DNA from: Rhodocista pekingensis
GTDB lineage: Bacteria; Pseudomonadota; Alphaproteobacteria; Azospirillales; Azospirillaceae
Assembly (NCBI RefSeq): GCF_042665545.1
Contig: NZ_JBHTCM010000003.1
Location: 38,801 to 102,800 of the forward strand
Direction of reading: 5' to 3'
DNA length: 64,000 nucleotides
Below the pieces are notes generated by a model. It saw nothing but the letters and a program-made list of their open reading frames with translations. It had not been told where the DNA came from and searched no databases. The translations under genes were made by a program, and so were the position numbers. Shown one piece after another: positions 1-8,987 of the stretch (position 1 is its first letter; every line of letters begins with the position of its first letter).

Positions 1-34
1 ACGCTGTCCGCGTTCCGGCGTCCGGGGCGTCCCC

Positions 35-664
35 TCAGCCGACCAGCCAGTTCCAGCCGACCCCACCCAGAGCCCAGATGCCCAGGGCGCCCAGCATGAT
101 CCCCGTCCCCCGGTTGATCCAGAGCACCGAGCGGCGGGTCATGCGGTGGCGCACCAGACTGACGCCGCCGCACAGGATGAACCACCAGATCCCCGATCCG
201 ACGAAGATGCCGGCCACCAGCGTGACCGCCTGATAGGTCTCCAGCCCGCCGCTGAAGCCCACGACCAGGGCCGTGATGCCCAGGATGGTGACGGGATTGC
301 CCATGGTCAGGGCCAGCCCGCTGCCGGTCGCCGCCAGCAGATTCCGCGCCTCCGGCTCCTGCGCCGGCGGGCGCGGTTCGCGCAGGAAGCTGTGCAGCGC
401 CACCCCCAGCAGGAACAGGCCGCCGACGATCCGCAGTTCGCCTTCGTGCCCGATCACCAGTTCCAGGATGGCGTTGACGCCGAAGGCGGCGATGGCGCTG
501 AACAGGGCGTCCGCGATGGCCGCCCCCATGCCGGTGGCGATACCGACAGCGATGCCGCGCTCCAGCGTCCGCCGGATGCAGAGCAGTCCGATGGGGCCGA
601 CCGGGGCGGCGATGGCGATGCCGAGTATGATGCCCCGGAGGAAGACACCGATCTCTGCAAGCAA
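35..664 (-). CDS. LysE/RhtB-family amino-acid exporter
   Basis: A 209-residue, very hydrophobic protein with about six predicted membrane segments. The family hallmark APVGP sits at residues 20-24 in the first segment, followed by LLCIRRTLERG. LysE/RhtB proteins export amino acids or their derivatives across the inner membrane; the substrate cannot be read from the sequence. The most upstream in-frame start is a TTG at 664, and no better ATG or GTG precedes the first membrane segment, so the start is uncertain. It is divergent from an Lrp/AsnC regulator about 100 bp away, the usual arrangement for an exporter controlled by its neighbour. Confidence 0.85.
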   Translation of the reverse strand: MLAEIGVFLRGIILGIAIAAPVGPIGLLCIRRTLERGIAVGIATGMGAAIADALFSAIAAFGVNAILELVIGHEGELRIVGGLFLLGVALHSFLREPRPPAQEPEARNLLAATGSGLALTMGNPVTILGITALVVGFSGGLETYQAVTLVAGIFVGSGIWWFILCGGVSLVRHRMTRRSVLWINRGTGIMLGALGIWALGGVGWNWLVG

Positions 665-763
665 CGGGGGAACTCCGTCTGGCCTGACACGACGCCGACT
701 ATGCCTTTCCGGCCGTTGCGGCAGAATGGCGGAATGGGTGCGCGGCGATATAGAATCACGCGC

Positions 764-1249
764 ATGGACGCCCCGTCATCCCCACCCGGACACTCTGTCG
801 CCGCCTCCCGCCCTCTGGACGCCACGGGATGGCGCATCCTGGAGGAGCTGCAACGGGATGCCCGCCTGCCCTTCGCCGAGCTGGGTCGCCGGGTCGGGCT
901 GACCGCACCGGCCGTCGCGGAACGGGTACGACGGATGGAACTGGCCGGGCTGATACAGGGCTACCGGGCGGAGGTCAACCGCGCCGCCCTGGGAGCTGCC
1001 CTGACCGCCTTCGTCCGCATCCGGGCCTTTCCCGGACGCGACGGCGAGATCGAGTCGTTCGCCGCCGCCCGCGGCGAGGTGCTGGAATGCCATGAGGTGA
1101 CGGGGGAGGACAGCTACCTGCTGAAGATCGCGGCCGGCAGCGTCCGCCAGCTCGACCGCGTGGTGACCGACCTCGCCCCCTTCGGCACCACCCATTCCCT
1201 GCTGGTTCTCAGCACCAAGGTTGCCGGCAAACCTGTGTCCGGCGGCTGA
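764..1249 (+). CDS. Lrp/AsnC-family transcriptional regulator
   Basis: 161 residues. An N-terminal winged helix-turn-helix (about residues 15-65, with the family-typical stretches ILEELQRDARLPFAELGRRV and VAERVRRMELAGLI) is followed by a RAM/Lrp ligand-binding domain (about 78-150, including the conserved ECHEVTGEDSYLLKI). Such proteins sense amino acids as octamers. I chose the ATG at 764 because the homology begins shortly after it; a longer in-frame extension would run into the divergent exporter gene. It likely controls that exporter, by analogy with the LysG/LysE logic. That is inference. Confidence 0.88.
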   Translation: MDAPSSPPGHSVAASRPLDATGWRILEELQRDARLPFAELGRRVGLTAPAVAERVRRMELAGLIQGYRAEVNRAALGAALTAFVRIRAFPGRDGEIESFAAARGEVLECHEVTGEDSYLLKIAAGSVRQLDRVVTDLAPFGTTHSLLVLSTKVAGKPVSGG

Positions 1250-1422
1250 TCCGGCGCCATCGGTTGCAACCCTAACGAATCCGGTCCAGAGGGAAATGCG
1301 CGCCGAATTGTTGACTCGTTTCCGGGAACACGCCGATAGTCGTGACCACCATCAATCGTGATGGTCATAGAACAACCGGTCGGATGGCCTGGATGCCGTC
1401 ACGACCCGGAACGGAGGAACCC

Positions 1423-1902
1423 ATGAACACCTGGAATCCCATGAGCCCCTGGAAGAGCGTTGCGAGCGGTCTCGCCCTTCTCTCCCTCACGGCCCTGCCC
1501 GCCCTTGCTGCGGAACAGTCGGGCACCAGCACGGTGACGCTGACGAACCTCTATGGCGTGGAACAGAACGGCAGCCGCAACCCCGGCGCCGATGCTGCCT
1601 GCAAGAAGGCGTTCGGCGGCTTCGTCGGCAGCAGCATGACGACGGCCTGGAAGATCGATTCCAGCTCGATGATGATGTCGGCGGAGGCCACCTACGAAGG
1701 GGCGCAGGTGCGGATGTTCCCGCTGGGTATCTCCGGCACCTACAACTTCATGTCCGACGGGGTGCCGGAGTCTCTGGCCGCCAAGAAGATCAACCGGCTG
1801 ATCTTCGCGCTGGACACCAGCTTGCAGAATCCCGCCGGCACCGTGCTGTTCCTGATGGACGAGAAGGACAACTGCGTGCTGTCGAGCCAGCCCGCCTCCT
1901 GA
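1423..1902 (+). CDS. Hypothetical secreted protein
   Basis: 159 residues starting at the ATG at 1423, preceded by a good ribosome site (GGAGG at about 1413). The N-terminus is a classical signal peptide: Lys near residue 15, hydrophobic core, and a cleavage site around ALAAEQ, so the product should be periplasmic or secreted. The mature part has two cysteines (in AACKKAF and DNCVLSS) that could form a disulfide. I do not recognise a domain. It stands alone between an Lrp gene and the convergent proB. Confidence 0.6.
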   Translation: MNTWNPMSPWKSVASGLALLSLTALPALAAEQSGTSTVTLTNLYGVEQNGSRNPGADAACKKAFGGFVGSSMTTAWKIDSSSMMMSAEATYEGAQVRMFPLGISGTYNFMSDGVPESLAAKKINRLIFALDTSLQNPAGTVLFLMDEKDNCVLSSQPAS

Positions 1903-1975
1903 TGCGGGTCTGACGGCCCGGATGGCGTTCCCGGCCCCGGACGCCGTCCGTGCCGGTTCCCGCCGGCCGGCCCGT

Positions 1976-3145
1976 TCAGCCGACCACCAGATCGTCGCGG
2001 TGGATCATCTCGTCCCGGCCGCGGTAGCCGAGCAGCGCCTCGATCTCCGCCGAGCGGCGCCCGGCCAGCCGACGGGCATCCTCGGCCGAATAGGCGGACA
2101 GGCCGCGCCCGACCTCGCGCCCGTCCGGCCCCAGCACCTGGACCAGATCGCCCCGCTCGAACTCCCCCTCCACCGCCCGCACGCCGGCCGGCAGCAGGCT
2201 GCCGCCGCGGGCCAGCGCCGCCACCGCGCCGGCATCCACGGTCAGCCGGCCGTGCGGCTTCAGCGCCCCGGCGATCCAGCGCTTGCGCGCCGTCAGCGGC
2301 TCCGCCTGCGGCAGGAACCAGGTCGCCGGCGCCCCGCCCGCGGCGGGCGTTTCCAGCAGGGCGGCCAGCGGGTTCAGGCGCTTGCCCTTGGCGATGGCCA
2401 TGCGGCAGCCGGCCGCCATGGCGATCCGGGCCGCCGCGATCTTCGTCACCATGCCGCCCGAGCTGTAGCCCGGCGGCGGCTCCCCGGCCATGGCGACAAT
2501 CTCCGGCGTCACCTCCGTCACCACCGGGACATGGCGGGCGTCGGGGTCCTTGCGCGGGTCGGCGGTGTAGAGCCCGTCGATGTCGGACAGCAGCACCAGC
2601 GTGTCGGCGCTGATCATCTGGGCCACGCGGGCGGCCAGCCGGTCGTTGTCGCCGAAGCGGATCTCCGCCGTGGCGACCGTGTCGTTCTCGTTGATGACGG
2701 GGACGGCGCCGAGCTTCAGCAGCGCCTCGATGGTGGCGCGGCCGTTCAGGTGGCGCCGCCGCATCTCCGTGTCGTCCAGCGTCAGCAGCACCTGCGCCAC
2801 GGTGATGCCATGGCGCGCCAGCGTCTCCTGGTAGACGGCGGCAAGGCGGATCTGCCCCGTGGCGGCGGCGGCCTGCTTCTCCTCCAGCCGCAGCGGGCGG
2901 CCGACGAGGCCGAGATGCTCCCGACCCACGGCGATGGCGCCGGAGGTGACGACCACCACCTCCACCCCGCGGGCGCGCAGGGCGGCGATGTCGTCGGCCA
3001 CGCTGTCCAGCCAGTCGCGCCGGATGCGGTGGTCGTCCACCAGCAGGGCCGAACCGATCTTGACGATCAGCCGCCGCGCCCCGGCCAGGGGAGCGTCGGT
3101 GGAGACAGCGCTGGACTCGGCGGGAGACTCGGTGGGAGCGGACAT
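1976..3145 (-). CDS. proB: Glutamate 5-kinase
   Basis: 389 residues. Phosphorylates glutamate with ATP in the first step of proline synthesis. The amino-acid kinase domain begins with IVKIGSALL (27-35) and includes VVVVTSGAIAVG and INENDTVA; a C-terminal PUA domain follows. The ATG at 3145 is preferred to an upstream start because the extra 20 residues lack homology. It lies downstream of obgE in the same direction, and rplU-rpmA-obgE-proB is a common alphaproteobacterial order. The partner gene proA is not in the window near it. Confidence 0.95.
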   Translation of the reverse strand: MSAPTESPAESSAVSTDAPLAGARRLIVKIGSALLVDDHRIRRDWLDSVADDIAALRARGVEVVVVTSGAIAVGREHLGLVGRPLRLEEKQAAAATGQIRLAAVYQETLARHGITVAQVLLTLDDTEMRRRHLNGRATIEALLKLGAVPVINENDTVATAEIRFGDNDRLAARVAQMISADTLVLLSDIDGLYTADPRKDPDARHVPVVTEVTPEIVAMAGEPPPGYSSGGMVTKIAAARIAMAAGCRMAIAKGKRLNPLAALLETPAAGGAPATWFLPQAEPLTARKRWIAGALKPHGRLTVDAGAVAALARGGSLLPAGVRAVEGEFERGDLVQVLGPDGREVGRGLSAYSAEDARRLAGRRSAEIEALLGYRGRDEMIHRDDLVVG

Positions 3146-3238
3146 GGCGGCACGCGGGCAGGCTGGGGAGCCCCCGTTATCGGCGCGGAGTTCCCCGCCG
3201 GTCAATGCCGGCGATCGCGGGCCGTGCCGCCGCCGGCC

Positions 3239-4294
3239 CTATTCCTCGATCGGCGCGTAGCGGATGCGGCGCTCGATCGCCTCCGCTGCCTCGGCCTCGG
3301 CTCCGCGCGCCTCGCGGATGTGCCGCAGCAGCTCGAACAGCACCTCCTGCACGCCCTGGCCGGTGGCGCCGGACAGCAGCATCACCGGCTTCTTCGCCGA
3401 GCGGCGCAGCTTGGTGCGCTTTAACTCCAGCTCCTCCGGCGTCAGCGCGTCGATCTTGTTCAGGGCCACGATCTCCGGCTTCTCGGCAAGGCCGCCGCCA
3501 TAGAGCCGCAGTTCCCGCCGGATGGTGCGGTAGGCGAGCTGGACATCCTCCTGCGTGCCGTCCACCAGATGCAGCAGCACACGGGTGCGCTCGACATGGC
3601 CCAGGAACCGGGTGCCGATGCCGCGCCCCTCGTGCGCGCCCTCGATCAGGCCGGGGATGTCGGCCAGGACGAACTCCTCCTCCCCCGCCTGCACGACGCC
3701 CAGGTTCGGGGTCAGCGTCGTGAAGGGGTAATCGGCGATCTTCGGCCGGGCGCGGCTGACGGCGGCCAGGAAGGTGCTCTTGCCGGCATTGGGCAGGCCG
3801 ACCAGCCCGGCGTCGGCGATCAGCTTCAGGCGCAGCCAGACCCAGCGCTCCTCCCCCGGCCAGCCGGGGGTGAAGTGGCGCGGCGCGCGGTTGGTGGAGC
3901 TCTTGTAGTGCTCGTTGCCGAAGCCGCCGTCCCCGCCCTTCAGCAGCACGATCCGCTGGCCGACCTCCGTCATGTCGGCCAGCACCGTCTCCTGGTCGTC
4001 GTCCAGCACCTGGGTGCCGACCGGCACCCGCAGCACCGCGTCCTCGCCCTTGGCACCGGAGCGCGACCGGCCCATGCCATGGCCGCCGCGCTTGGCCTTG
4101 AAGTGCTGCTGGTAGCGGTAGTCGATCAGGGTGTTGAGGCCGTCCACCGCCTCGATGATCACGTCGCCGCCACGGCCGCCGTTGCCGCCGTCGGGCCCGC
4201 CGAACTCGATGAACTTCTCACGCCGGAAGGCGACGGCACCGGGACCGCCGTCGCCGCTCTTCAGGTAGATCTTGCACTGGTCGAGGAACTTCAT
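3239..4294 (-). CDS. obgE: Obg-family GTPase
   Basis: 351 residues. A large-ribosomal-subunit assembly and stress-response GTPase. The Gly-rich OBG fold occupies residues 1-159 and is followed by the G domain with P-loop GLPNAGKS (166-173), the FTTLTPNLG switch, DIPG (212-215) and NKID (279-282). The start at 4294 gives the family N-terminus MKFLDQCKIYLKSGDGG. The protein stops soon after the G domain, so there is little of the extra C-terminal domain found in some Obg proteins. It sits between rpmA and proB on the same strand. Confidence 0.96.
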   Translation of the reverse strand: MKFLDQCKIYLKSGDGGPGAVAFRREKFIEFGGPDGGNGGRGGDVIIEAVDGLNTLIDYRYQQHFKAKRGGHGMGRSRSGAKGEDAVLRVPVGTQVLDDDQETVLADMTEVGQRIVLLKGGDGGFGNEHYKSSTNRAPRHFTPGWPGEERWVWLRLKLIADAGLVGLPNAGKSTFLAAVSRARPKIADYPFTTLTPNLGVVQAGEEEFVLADIPGLIEGAHEGRGIGTRFLGHVERTRVLLHLVDGTQEDVQLAYRTIRRELRLYGGGLAEKPEIVALNKIDALTPEELELKRTKLRRSAKKPVMLLSGATGQGVQEVLFELLRHIREARGAEAEAAEAIERRIRYAPIEE

Positions 4295-4551
4295 GGTCGG
4301 GACTTTCGGGACGCGCGGACAGCGGAACCGGACGGGGCCACCGCCCCAGCATAGCGCAGGCCCGGCCGGAGGGGAGACGGCCCGGGCGGAAAAGAGGGGC
4401 GGGACCGGTAGGGGCGACAGGGACCGGGGTACGCCGTCGGCAGTCCGGGCGGCCTGCCCCACCGACGTGACGCGCCCCGCAAACGCAGATCGGGGGAACG
4501 GTTGCCCGCTCCCCCGACCGCAAGTCCCGTGATCCCCGAGGGGGACAGGCG

Positions 4552-4839
4552 TTACTCGGCGGCGACCGCCGGAACAGCCTCGTCCGCCATAGGAACGATG
4601 GAGACGAAGGTCCGACCCTTGAGGCCGGTGTGGAACTTCACGGTGCCGTCGGTGGTGGCGAAGATCGTGTGATCCTTGCCCAGGCCGACATTGGCGCCCG
4701 GATGGTACTTGGTGCCGCGCTGGCGGATGATGATGTTGCCCGACAGCACCTGCTCGCCGCCGAACCGCTTCACGCCCAGACGACGGCCCGCACTGTCGCG
4801 GCCGTTGCGGGAGCTACCGCCTGCCTTTTTATGTGCCAT
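4552..4839 (-). CDS. rpmA: 50S ribosomal protein L27
   Basis: 95 residues beginning MAHKKAGGSSRNGRDS, the bacterial L27 N-terminus whose tail reaches the peptidyl-transferase centre, followed by GVKRFGGEQVLSGNIIIRQRG in essence and the conserved GKDHTIFA. There is no N-terminal cleavage extension of the Firmicutes type. It lies 31 bp downstream of rplU, so the two are co-transcribed. Confidence 0.97.
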   Translation of the reverse strand: MAHKKAGGSSRNGRDSAGRRLGVKRFGGEQVLSGNIIIRQRGTKYHPGANVGLGKDHTIFATTDGTVKFHTGLKGRTFVSIVPMADEAVPAVAAE

Positions 4840-4870
4840 GGATTGGGACTCCTGCTTTCCTGGACGGCGG

Positions 4871-5182
4871 TCAGGCCTGGATGCCGGTGATGCGCAGCAC
4901 CGTCAGGTCCTGGCGGTGGCCGTTCTTGCGGCGGTAGTTCTGGCGCCGCTTCTTCTTGAAGATGATGATCTTCGGGCCGCGCGACTGGGCCACGACCTCG
5001 GCCGTGACGGCAGCGCCCTGAACCACCGGGGTGCCGATGGTGGTCTTGCCGGCGTCGCTGACCATCAGCACGTCGTCGAGCGTGACGGTGGCGCCGGCAT
5101 CGGCGACCAGCTTCTCGACCTTGATCACGTCGCCGTTGGCGACCTTGTACTGCTTGCCGCCGGTGCGGATGACTGCGAACAT
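4871..5182 (-). CDS. rplU: 50S ribosomal protein L21
   Basis: 103 residues, [14 protein letters not shown] at the N-terminus and a basic [17 protein letters not shown] tail, both diagnostic of L21. The ATG at 5182 is used; an upstream GTG would add only four residues. First gene of the rplU-rpmA-obgE-proB group, with a strong sigma-70-like promoter about 130 bp upstream. Confidence 0.97.
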
Positions 5183-5310
5183 TGTGCCCACCACTGATCG
5201 GATCAGGTGCCTGACCGATCACCCGTGACCGGCGGCCGCCTTCCATAAATACGAACGACCGGGCTCCCCTGCCGGCAGGCAGCGGTCCGACCCGTTTCCA
5301 GAGGGGGCGG

Positions 5311-5338
5311 ACTATAACGTCCCCCGCCGCCTTGTCAA
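5311..5338 (-). promoter_or_regulatory. Sigma-70 type promoter for rplU
   Basis: Read on the minus strand: TTGACA, 16 bp, TATAGT, a near-consensus pair in otherwise GC-rich DNA. It predicts transcription starting near 5304 and leaves about 120 nt of leader before rplU, long enough for a structured ribosomal-protein leader, though I cannot fold it here. Confidence 0.7.
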
Positions 5339-5416
5339 CGTCGATCCACGGGCCGATCCGCAGGTTCGATCCACCGGCCCGATCCATGGAACCGATACAG
5401 GCCCCGGGCGTCCGCC

Positions 5417-8400
5417 CTATGCCGGTTGCAGCAGCGACTGCGGCGCCAGCGAATGGACCCGGAGCTGGCGGGCCGGCACGGCGTCCTGCGCCGCCTCCAC
5501 GACATAGCGATGGTGGGTGAACAGGATGACCTGCGTCCGCCGCCCCAGTTCGGCCAGGGCCCGGATGCCCGGTGCCGTCCGCTCCTCGTCGCTGGTGATG
5601 AAGAGGTCGTCCGCGATGAAGGGCAGCGGCTCCCGGTTCTCGATGTAGCGCTCCACCGACGCGATCCGCAGGGCCAGATAGAGCTGGTCCCGCGTCCCCT
5701 CGCTGAGCCCCGTCACCGGCACCCGGCGGCCGTCGCGGCGGTGGGCGATCGGCACCGGATGGGCCTCGTCGGCATAGTCCACCGACAGCCGGACGATGGG
5801 GTCGTCCCCGGTCCCGGCCACCGCCGCGAAGATCGCGCTCGCCCGGCTGATGAGCGGATGCTCGTTCTCCCGCCGGTAGCGCTCGATGGCGCGGTTGAGC
5901 AGGATTCCGGCCGTGCGGGTGCGCAGCCACTGTTCGACCAGCGCCCCGATCTCCGCCGCGGCGTTGTTCATCTCCCCCGCGGCGTCGGCGGCCCCTTCGC
6001 TCTTCTCCAGGGTCCGCTGCTCGGCCCTGGCGGTCGCCAGCTCCTGCACCGCGGCCTCCAGCTCCGCCTGGAGGCGCGTGATCTCCGGCTCCAGGCGCTG
6101 GCGTTCCGCCATCGCGGCATCAAGATCGACGGTGGCGGCCTCGGCGCGGAGCATCGCCCCGTCCAGCCCGTCCCCCGCCTCCAGCAGCCGGCCGGCCAGA
6201 TCGGCGATCTCCCGGCGCAGGCGGCGGCGCTCCGCGGCGGCGCGGGTCGCCGCGATCACGTCCAGCGCCGCGTCCAGCCCGTGCCGCTCGCGCAGGGCGA
6301 CGACGGCGTCGTCGGCGTCGCGCGCCGCCAGCTCGGCCTTGCCCGCCTCGTCCTCCGCCGTGGCGAGCCGGCTCCGCGCCTCCGCGATCCGGATGCCCAG
6401 GTCCCGGTTCTCGGCCAGCCGCTTCTGGATCAGCGGGACCAGCTCGGTCGGGTCCGCCGCCGGGTCGATGTCGCCGGCGGCCCCGCCCAGGTCGCGCAGC
6501 AGGGCGGCGACACGGGCGCGGTAGGCATCCGTCGCCTCCTGCATCTGGTCGCGCCGGTGGCGCTGTTCCGCCTGCCCCTTCTCCTCCAGCGCCACCTGCT
6601 GCCAGAGCGCCAGCGCCGCTTCGGCCTCCTCCGCCGTGGCCGCGGGCGACAGGCCGAGCCGCGGCGCGGCCTCGGCCCAGCGCGCCATCCAGTCCGCCAA
6701 CCGGCGTTGCACCGCCTCCAGGGCGCCGCGGCGCTCGGTCTCTTCCGTCCGGGCGTCGGCCAGTGCCTTGCGCGCGGCGGCCGCCTCCGTCCAGGCCGCC
6801 TTCGCCCGGCCGACCGCGGCCTTCACGGCGTCGCGCAGTTCCGGCGTCGTCAGCCGCCCGGCGTCGGGCAGGGACAGCCGGTCGGCCAGGGCCAGCAGCC
6901 CGCGGCGCAGCGCCTCCTCCGCGCCGCGCCGCGTCGCCAGGGCCGCTTCCGCCCTGCGGACGGCGCCCAGCCGCTCGACCGCGGCCTGCCGCCGCTCCAG
7001 CCAGCCCTTCATGTCGTCGGGCGAGCCGGGGCTGAGGCCCGCCGGCCGCCACGCCGCCTCCCACTCGGCGGTCCAGGCGGCCAGGGCGTCCCCGGCTTCC
7101 GTCACGGCGGCGGTGGCCTTCCGCAGCTCCGCCTCCGTCCTCTCCAGCCGGCCGCGGAGCTGCCTGTCCCGCTCCACCCGCGCGGCCTCGCGCTCCTTGC
7201 GGTCCACCAGACCGTCGGCGTGGCGCACCGTCGCCTCATAGGCGTCCGCCAGCGGCGTGCCGGCGCGGAAGGCGTCGATCTCCTCCGCGGCGACCGGCGC
7301 CCCCTCGACATGGCGGCGGCGGATCAGCCGCCAGCCGGTGTCCCGCCGCTCCCGCGCGGCGGCGACGGCCGCCTCCGTCGGCACCTCGCCGTCGGCCCGG
7401 AGCGTCCGCAGGTCGAGCGCGATGCCGTCCAGCTCGGCCTGGAGCCGGGCGCGGGTCTCCTCCAGCTCGTCCCGTCGGCGGGTGAGCGCACTCCGGCGCG
7501 CCTCGAACTGGTGGAGGGACTCCACCGACGGCACGGGCAGCGCCAGCAGCGCCTCCGGCTGCCAGCCGCCGCGGCCCACGGCCAGCAGGGCGTCCGCCAG
7601 TTCGCGGCGGGCCAGATCGAGGGCGGCGTCCGCCTCCCGCAGCGGGGCCCAGACATCGCCCATCTCCCGCAGCCGCTCGAACCCCGCCTCCAGGTCGGCC
7701 GGGTCGGCCGGCGTTCCGGCCGCCTCCAGGGCCGCCGTGGCGCGGGCCGTCCGGCGTTCCGCCTCGCGCAGTTCCTCTGCCGCGTTCCTGTGGTCGGCGT
7801 CCAGGGTGGTGCGCCCGGTGCGCAGCGTCTGGATGCGGGCCACCGTCGCCGCGTCCGGCATGAGCGTGGCGACGCTGCCGGGGTCGCGGCCGGGCAGCCC
7901 CAGCCGGCGCAGCAGGTCGGCGATCCGCTCCCCGCCGGCGGCGAGGTCGCGCTTCCGGTTCGGGATCGACTCCATGAAGCTGCGGTACTCGCCCAGGCCG
8001 GAGACCAGGTCGTTGATCGTCTTCTCGTGCTGCGCCCACGGCCCGATGCCGCCCAGCGCGTCGAGCGCGGCCTTCGCGGCGTCGCGGTTCTCCCGCCGGG
8101 CGCGGAACTGGTCGGCCCGGGCCCGCTGCGTCTCCAGCGCCTGGCGCCACTCGGCCTCGAACCCGTCGTCGAGGTCGGGGCCGTCCCCCAGCGTGCCGAG
8201 CAGCGCCTCCAGCGCCTCCAACCGGCGCAGCAGGGGCAGCACGCGGCACAGGCGCTCGATCCGGTTGCGCTCGGCCTGGAGGGCGGAGAGATCCGTGGCG
8301 ATGCGGTCGCGCCGGGCCTGCGCCTCCTCGGCCGCGCGGACCGCCTTCGTCCAGTCCTCTGTCCGCAGCCCGTCGTTGCGGCAGCGCCGCTGCGCCTCCT

Positions 8401-8977
8401 CGAAACGGGCAAGGGCGGCGAAATAGGGCTTCTTCGCGGAGGCGCGGGCGTTGGGGGCACCGATCTCGTCGGCGGCGGCCTTCAGCGCCTCCGCCACGGC
8501 GGAGAGGCCCGCCGTGCCGCTGCCCGCCTCGAACAGGCTGCGGCCGATGTCGCCCCGGGCGTCGAGCATGGCGTCGCCGCCCTCGCGCAGGCGGCGGTGG
8601 TCCAGGCCGAACAGCCGCTCGAACTCCTCCCGCGTCGTGCCGCCCAGGAACGGGGCCAGCACCGCCTCCGGCAGGGCGGTGCCGTCGGCGGACAGGATGG
8701 TGTCGCCCCGCCCTTTGCGCCGGCGGAAGGCGAAGGAGCGGCCGTCCCGGTTCACCAGGGTGGCGCCGATCCGCAGGCTGCCGGTGTCGTGGCGGAAGGC
8801 GTAGTCGGTCGTGTGCCCGAAGCCGAACAGCAGGTCGTAGATCGCCTGCAAGGTCGTGGACTTGCCGGCCTCGTTCGGGCCGTGGACGACGTGCAGCAGC
8901 ACGTCGGACCCGGAGAGGTCCAGCTCCCTGTCCTCGAAGTGGCCGTAACGCTCCAGAACAAGCCTGTCGATCCGCAC
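5417..8977 (-). CDS. YhaN-like SbcC/Rad50-family ATPase
   Basis: 1186 residues, GTG start at 8977 with a strong GGGAGG ribosome site that overlaps the stop of the upstream gene. The N-terminus carries the ABC-type Walker A GPNEAGKST (33-41). A very long Glu/Arg/Ala-rich coiled-coil region fills roughly residues 170-1000. The C-terminus has the signature LSEGTRDQLYLALRIA and the Walker B segment LPFIADDLF. This is the layout of Rad50/SbcC/YhaN proteins, which form a clamp with an Mre11-type nuclease for processing DNA ends. There is no zinc-hook CxxC that I could see, which fits the YhaN branch rather than SbcC. It forms an operon with the nuclease gene 10 bp upstream. Confidence 0.85.
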   Translation of the reverse strand: MRIDRLVLERYGHFEDRELDLSGSDVLLHVVHGPNEAGKSTTLQAIYDLLFGFGHTTDYAFRHDTGSLRIGATLVNRDGRSFAFRRRKGRGDTILSADGTALPEAVLAPFLGGTTREEFERLFGLDHRRLREGGDAMLDARGDIGRSLFEAGSGTAGLSAVAEALKAAADEIGAPNARASAKKPYFAALARFEEAQRRCRNDGLRTEDWTKAVRAAEEAQARRDRIATDLSALQAERNRIERLCRVLPLLRRLEALEALLGTLGDGPDLDDGFEAEWRQALETQRARADQFRARRENRDAAKAALDALGGIGPWAQHEKTINDLVSGLGEYRSFMESIPNRKRDLAAGGERIADLLRRLGLPGRDPGSVATLMPDAATVARIQTLRTGRTTLDADHRNAAEELREAERRTARATAALEAAGTPADPADLEAGFERLREMGDVWAPLREADAALDLARRELADALLAVGRGGWQPEALLALPVPSVESLHQFEARRSALTRRRDELEETRARLQAELDGIALDLRTLRADGEVPTEAAVAAARERRDTGWRLIRRRHVEGAPVAAEEIDAFRAGTPLADAYEATVRHADGLVDRKEREAARVERDRQLRGRLERTEAELRKATAAVTEAGDALAAWTAEWEAAWRPAGLSPGSPDDMKGWLERRQAAVERLGAVRRAEAALATRRGAEEALRRGLLALADRLSLPDAGRLTTPELRDAVKAAVGRAKAAWTEAAAARKALADARTEETERRGALEAVQRRLADWMARWAEAAPRLGLSPAATAEEAEAALALWQQVALEEKGQAEQRHRRDQMQEATDAYRARVAALLRDLGGAAGDIDPAADPTELVPLIQKRLAENRDLGIRIAEARSRLATAEDEAGKAELAARDADDAVVALRERHGLDAALDVIAATRAAAERRRLRREIADLAGRLLEAGDGLDGAMLRAEAATVDLDAAMAERQRLEPEITRLQAELEAAVQELATARAEQRTLEKSEGAADAAGEMNNAAAEIGALVEQWLRTRTAGILLNRAIERYRRENEHPLISRASAIFAAVAGTGDDPIVRLSVDYADEAHPVPIAHRRDGRRVPVTGLSEGTRDQLYLALRIASVERYIENREPLPFIADDLFITSDEERTAPGIRALAELGRRTQVILFTHHRYVVEAAQDAVPARQLRVHSLAPQSLLQPA

Positions 8978-8987
8978 CGCCGCCTCC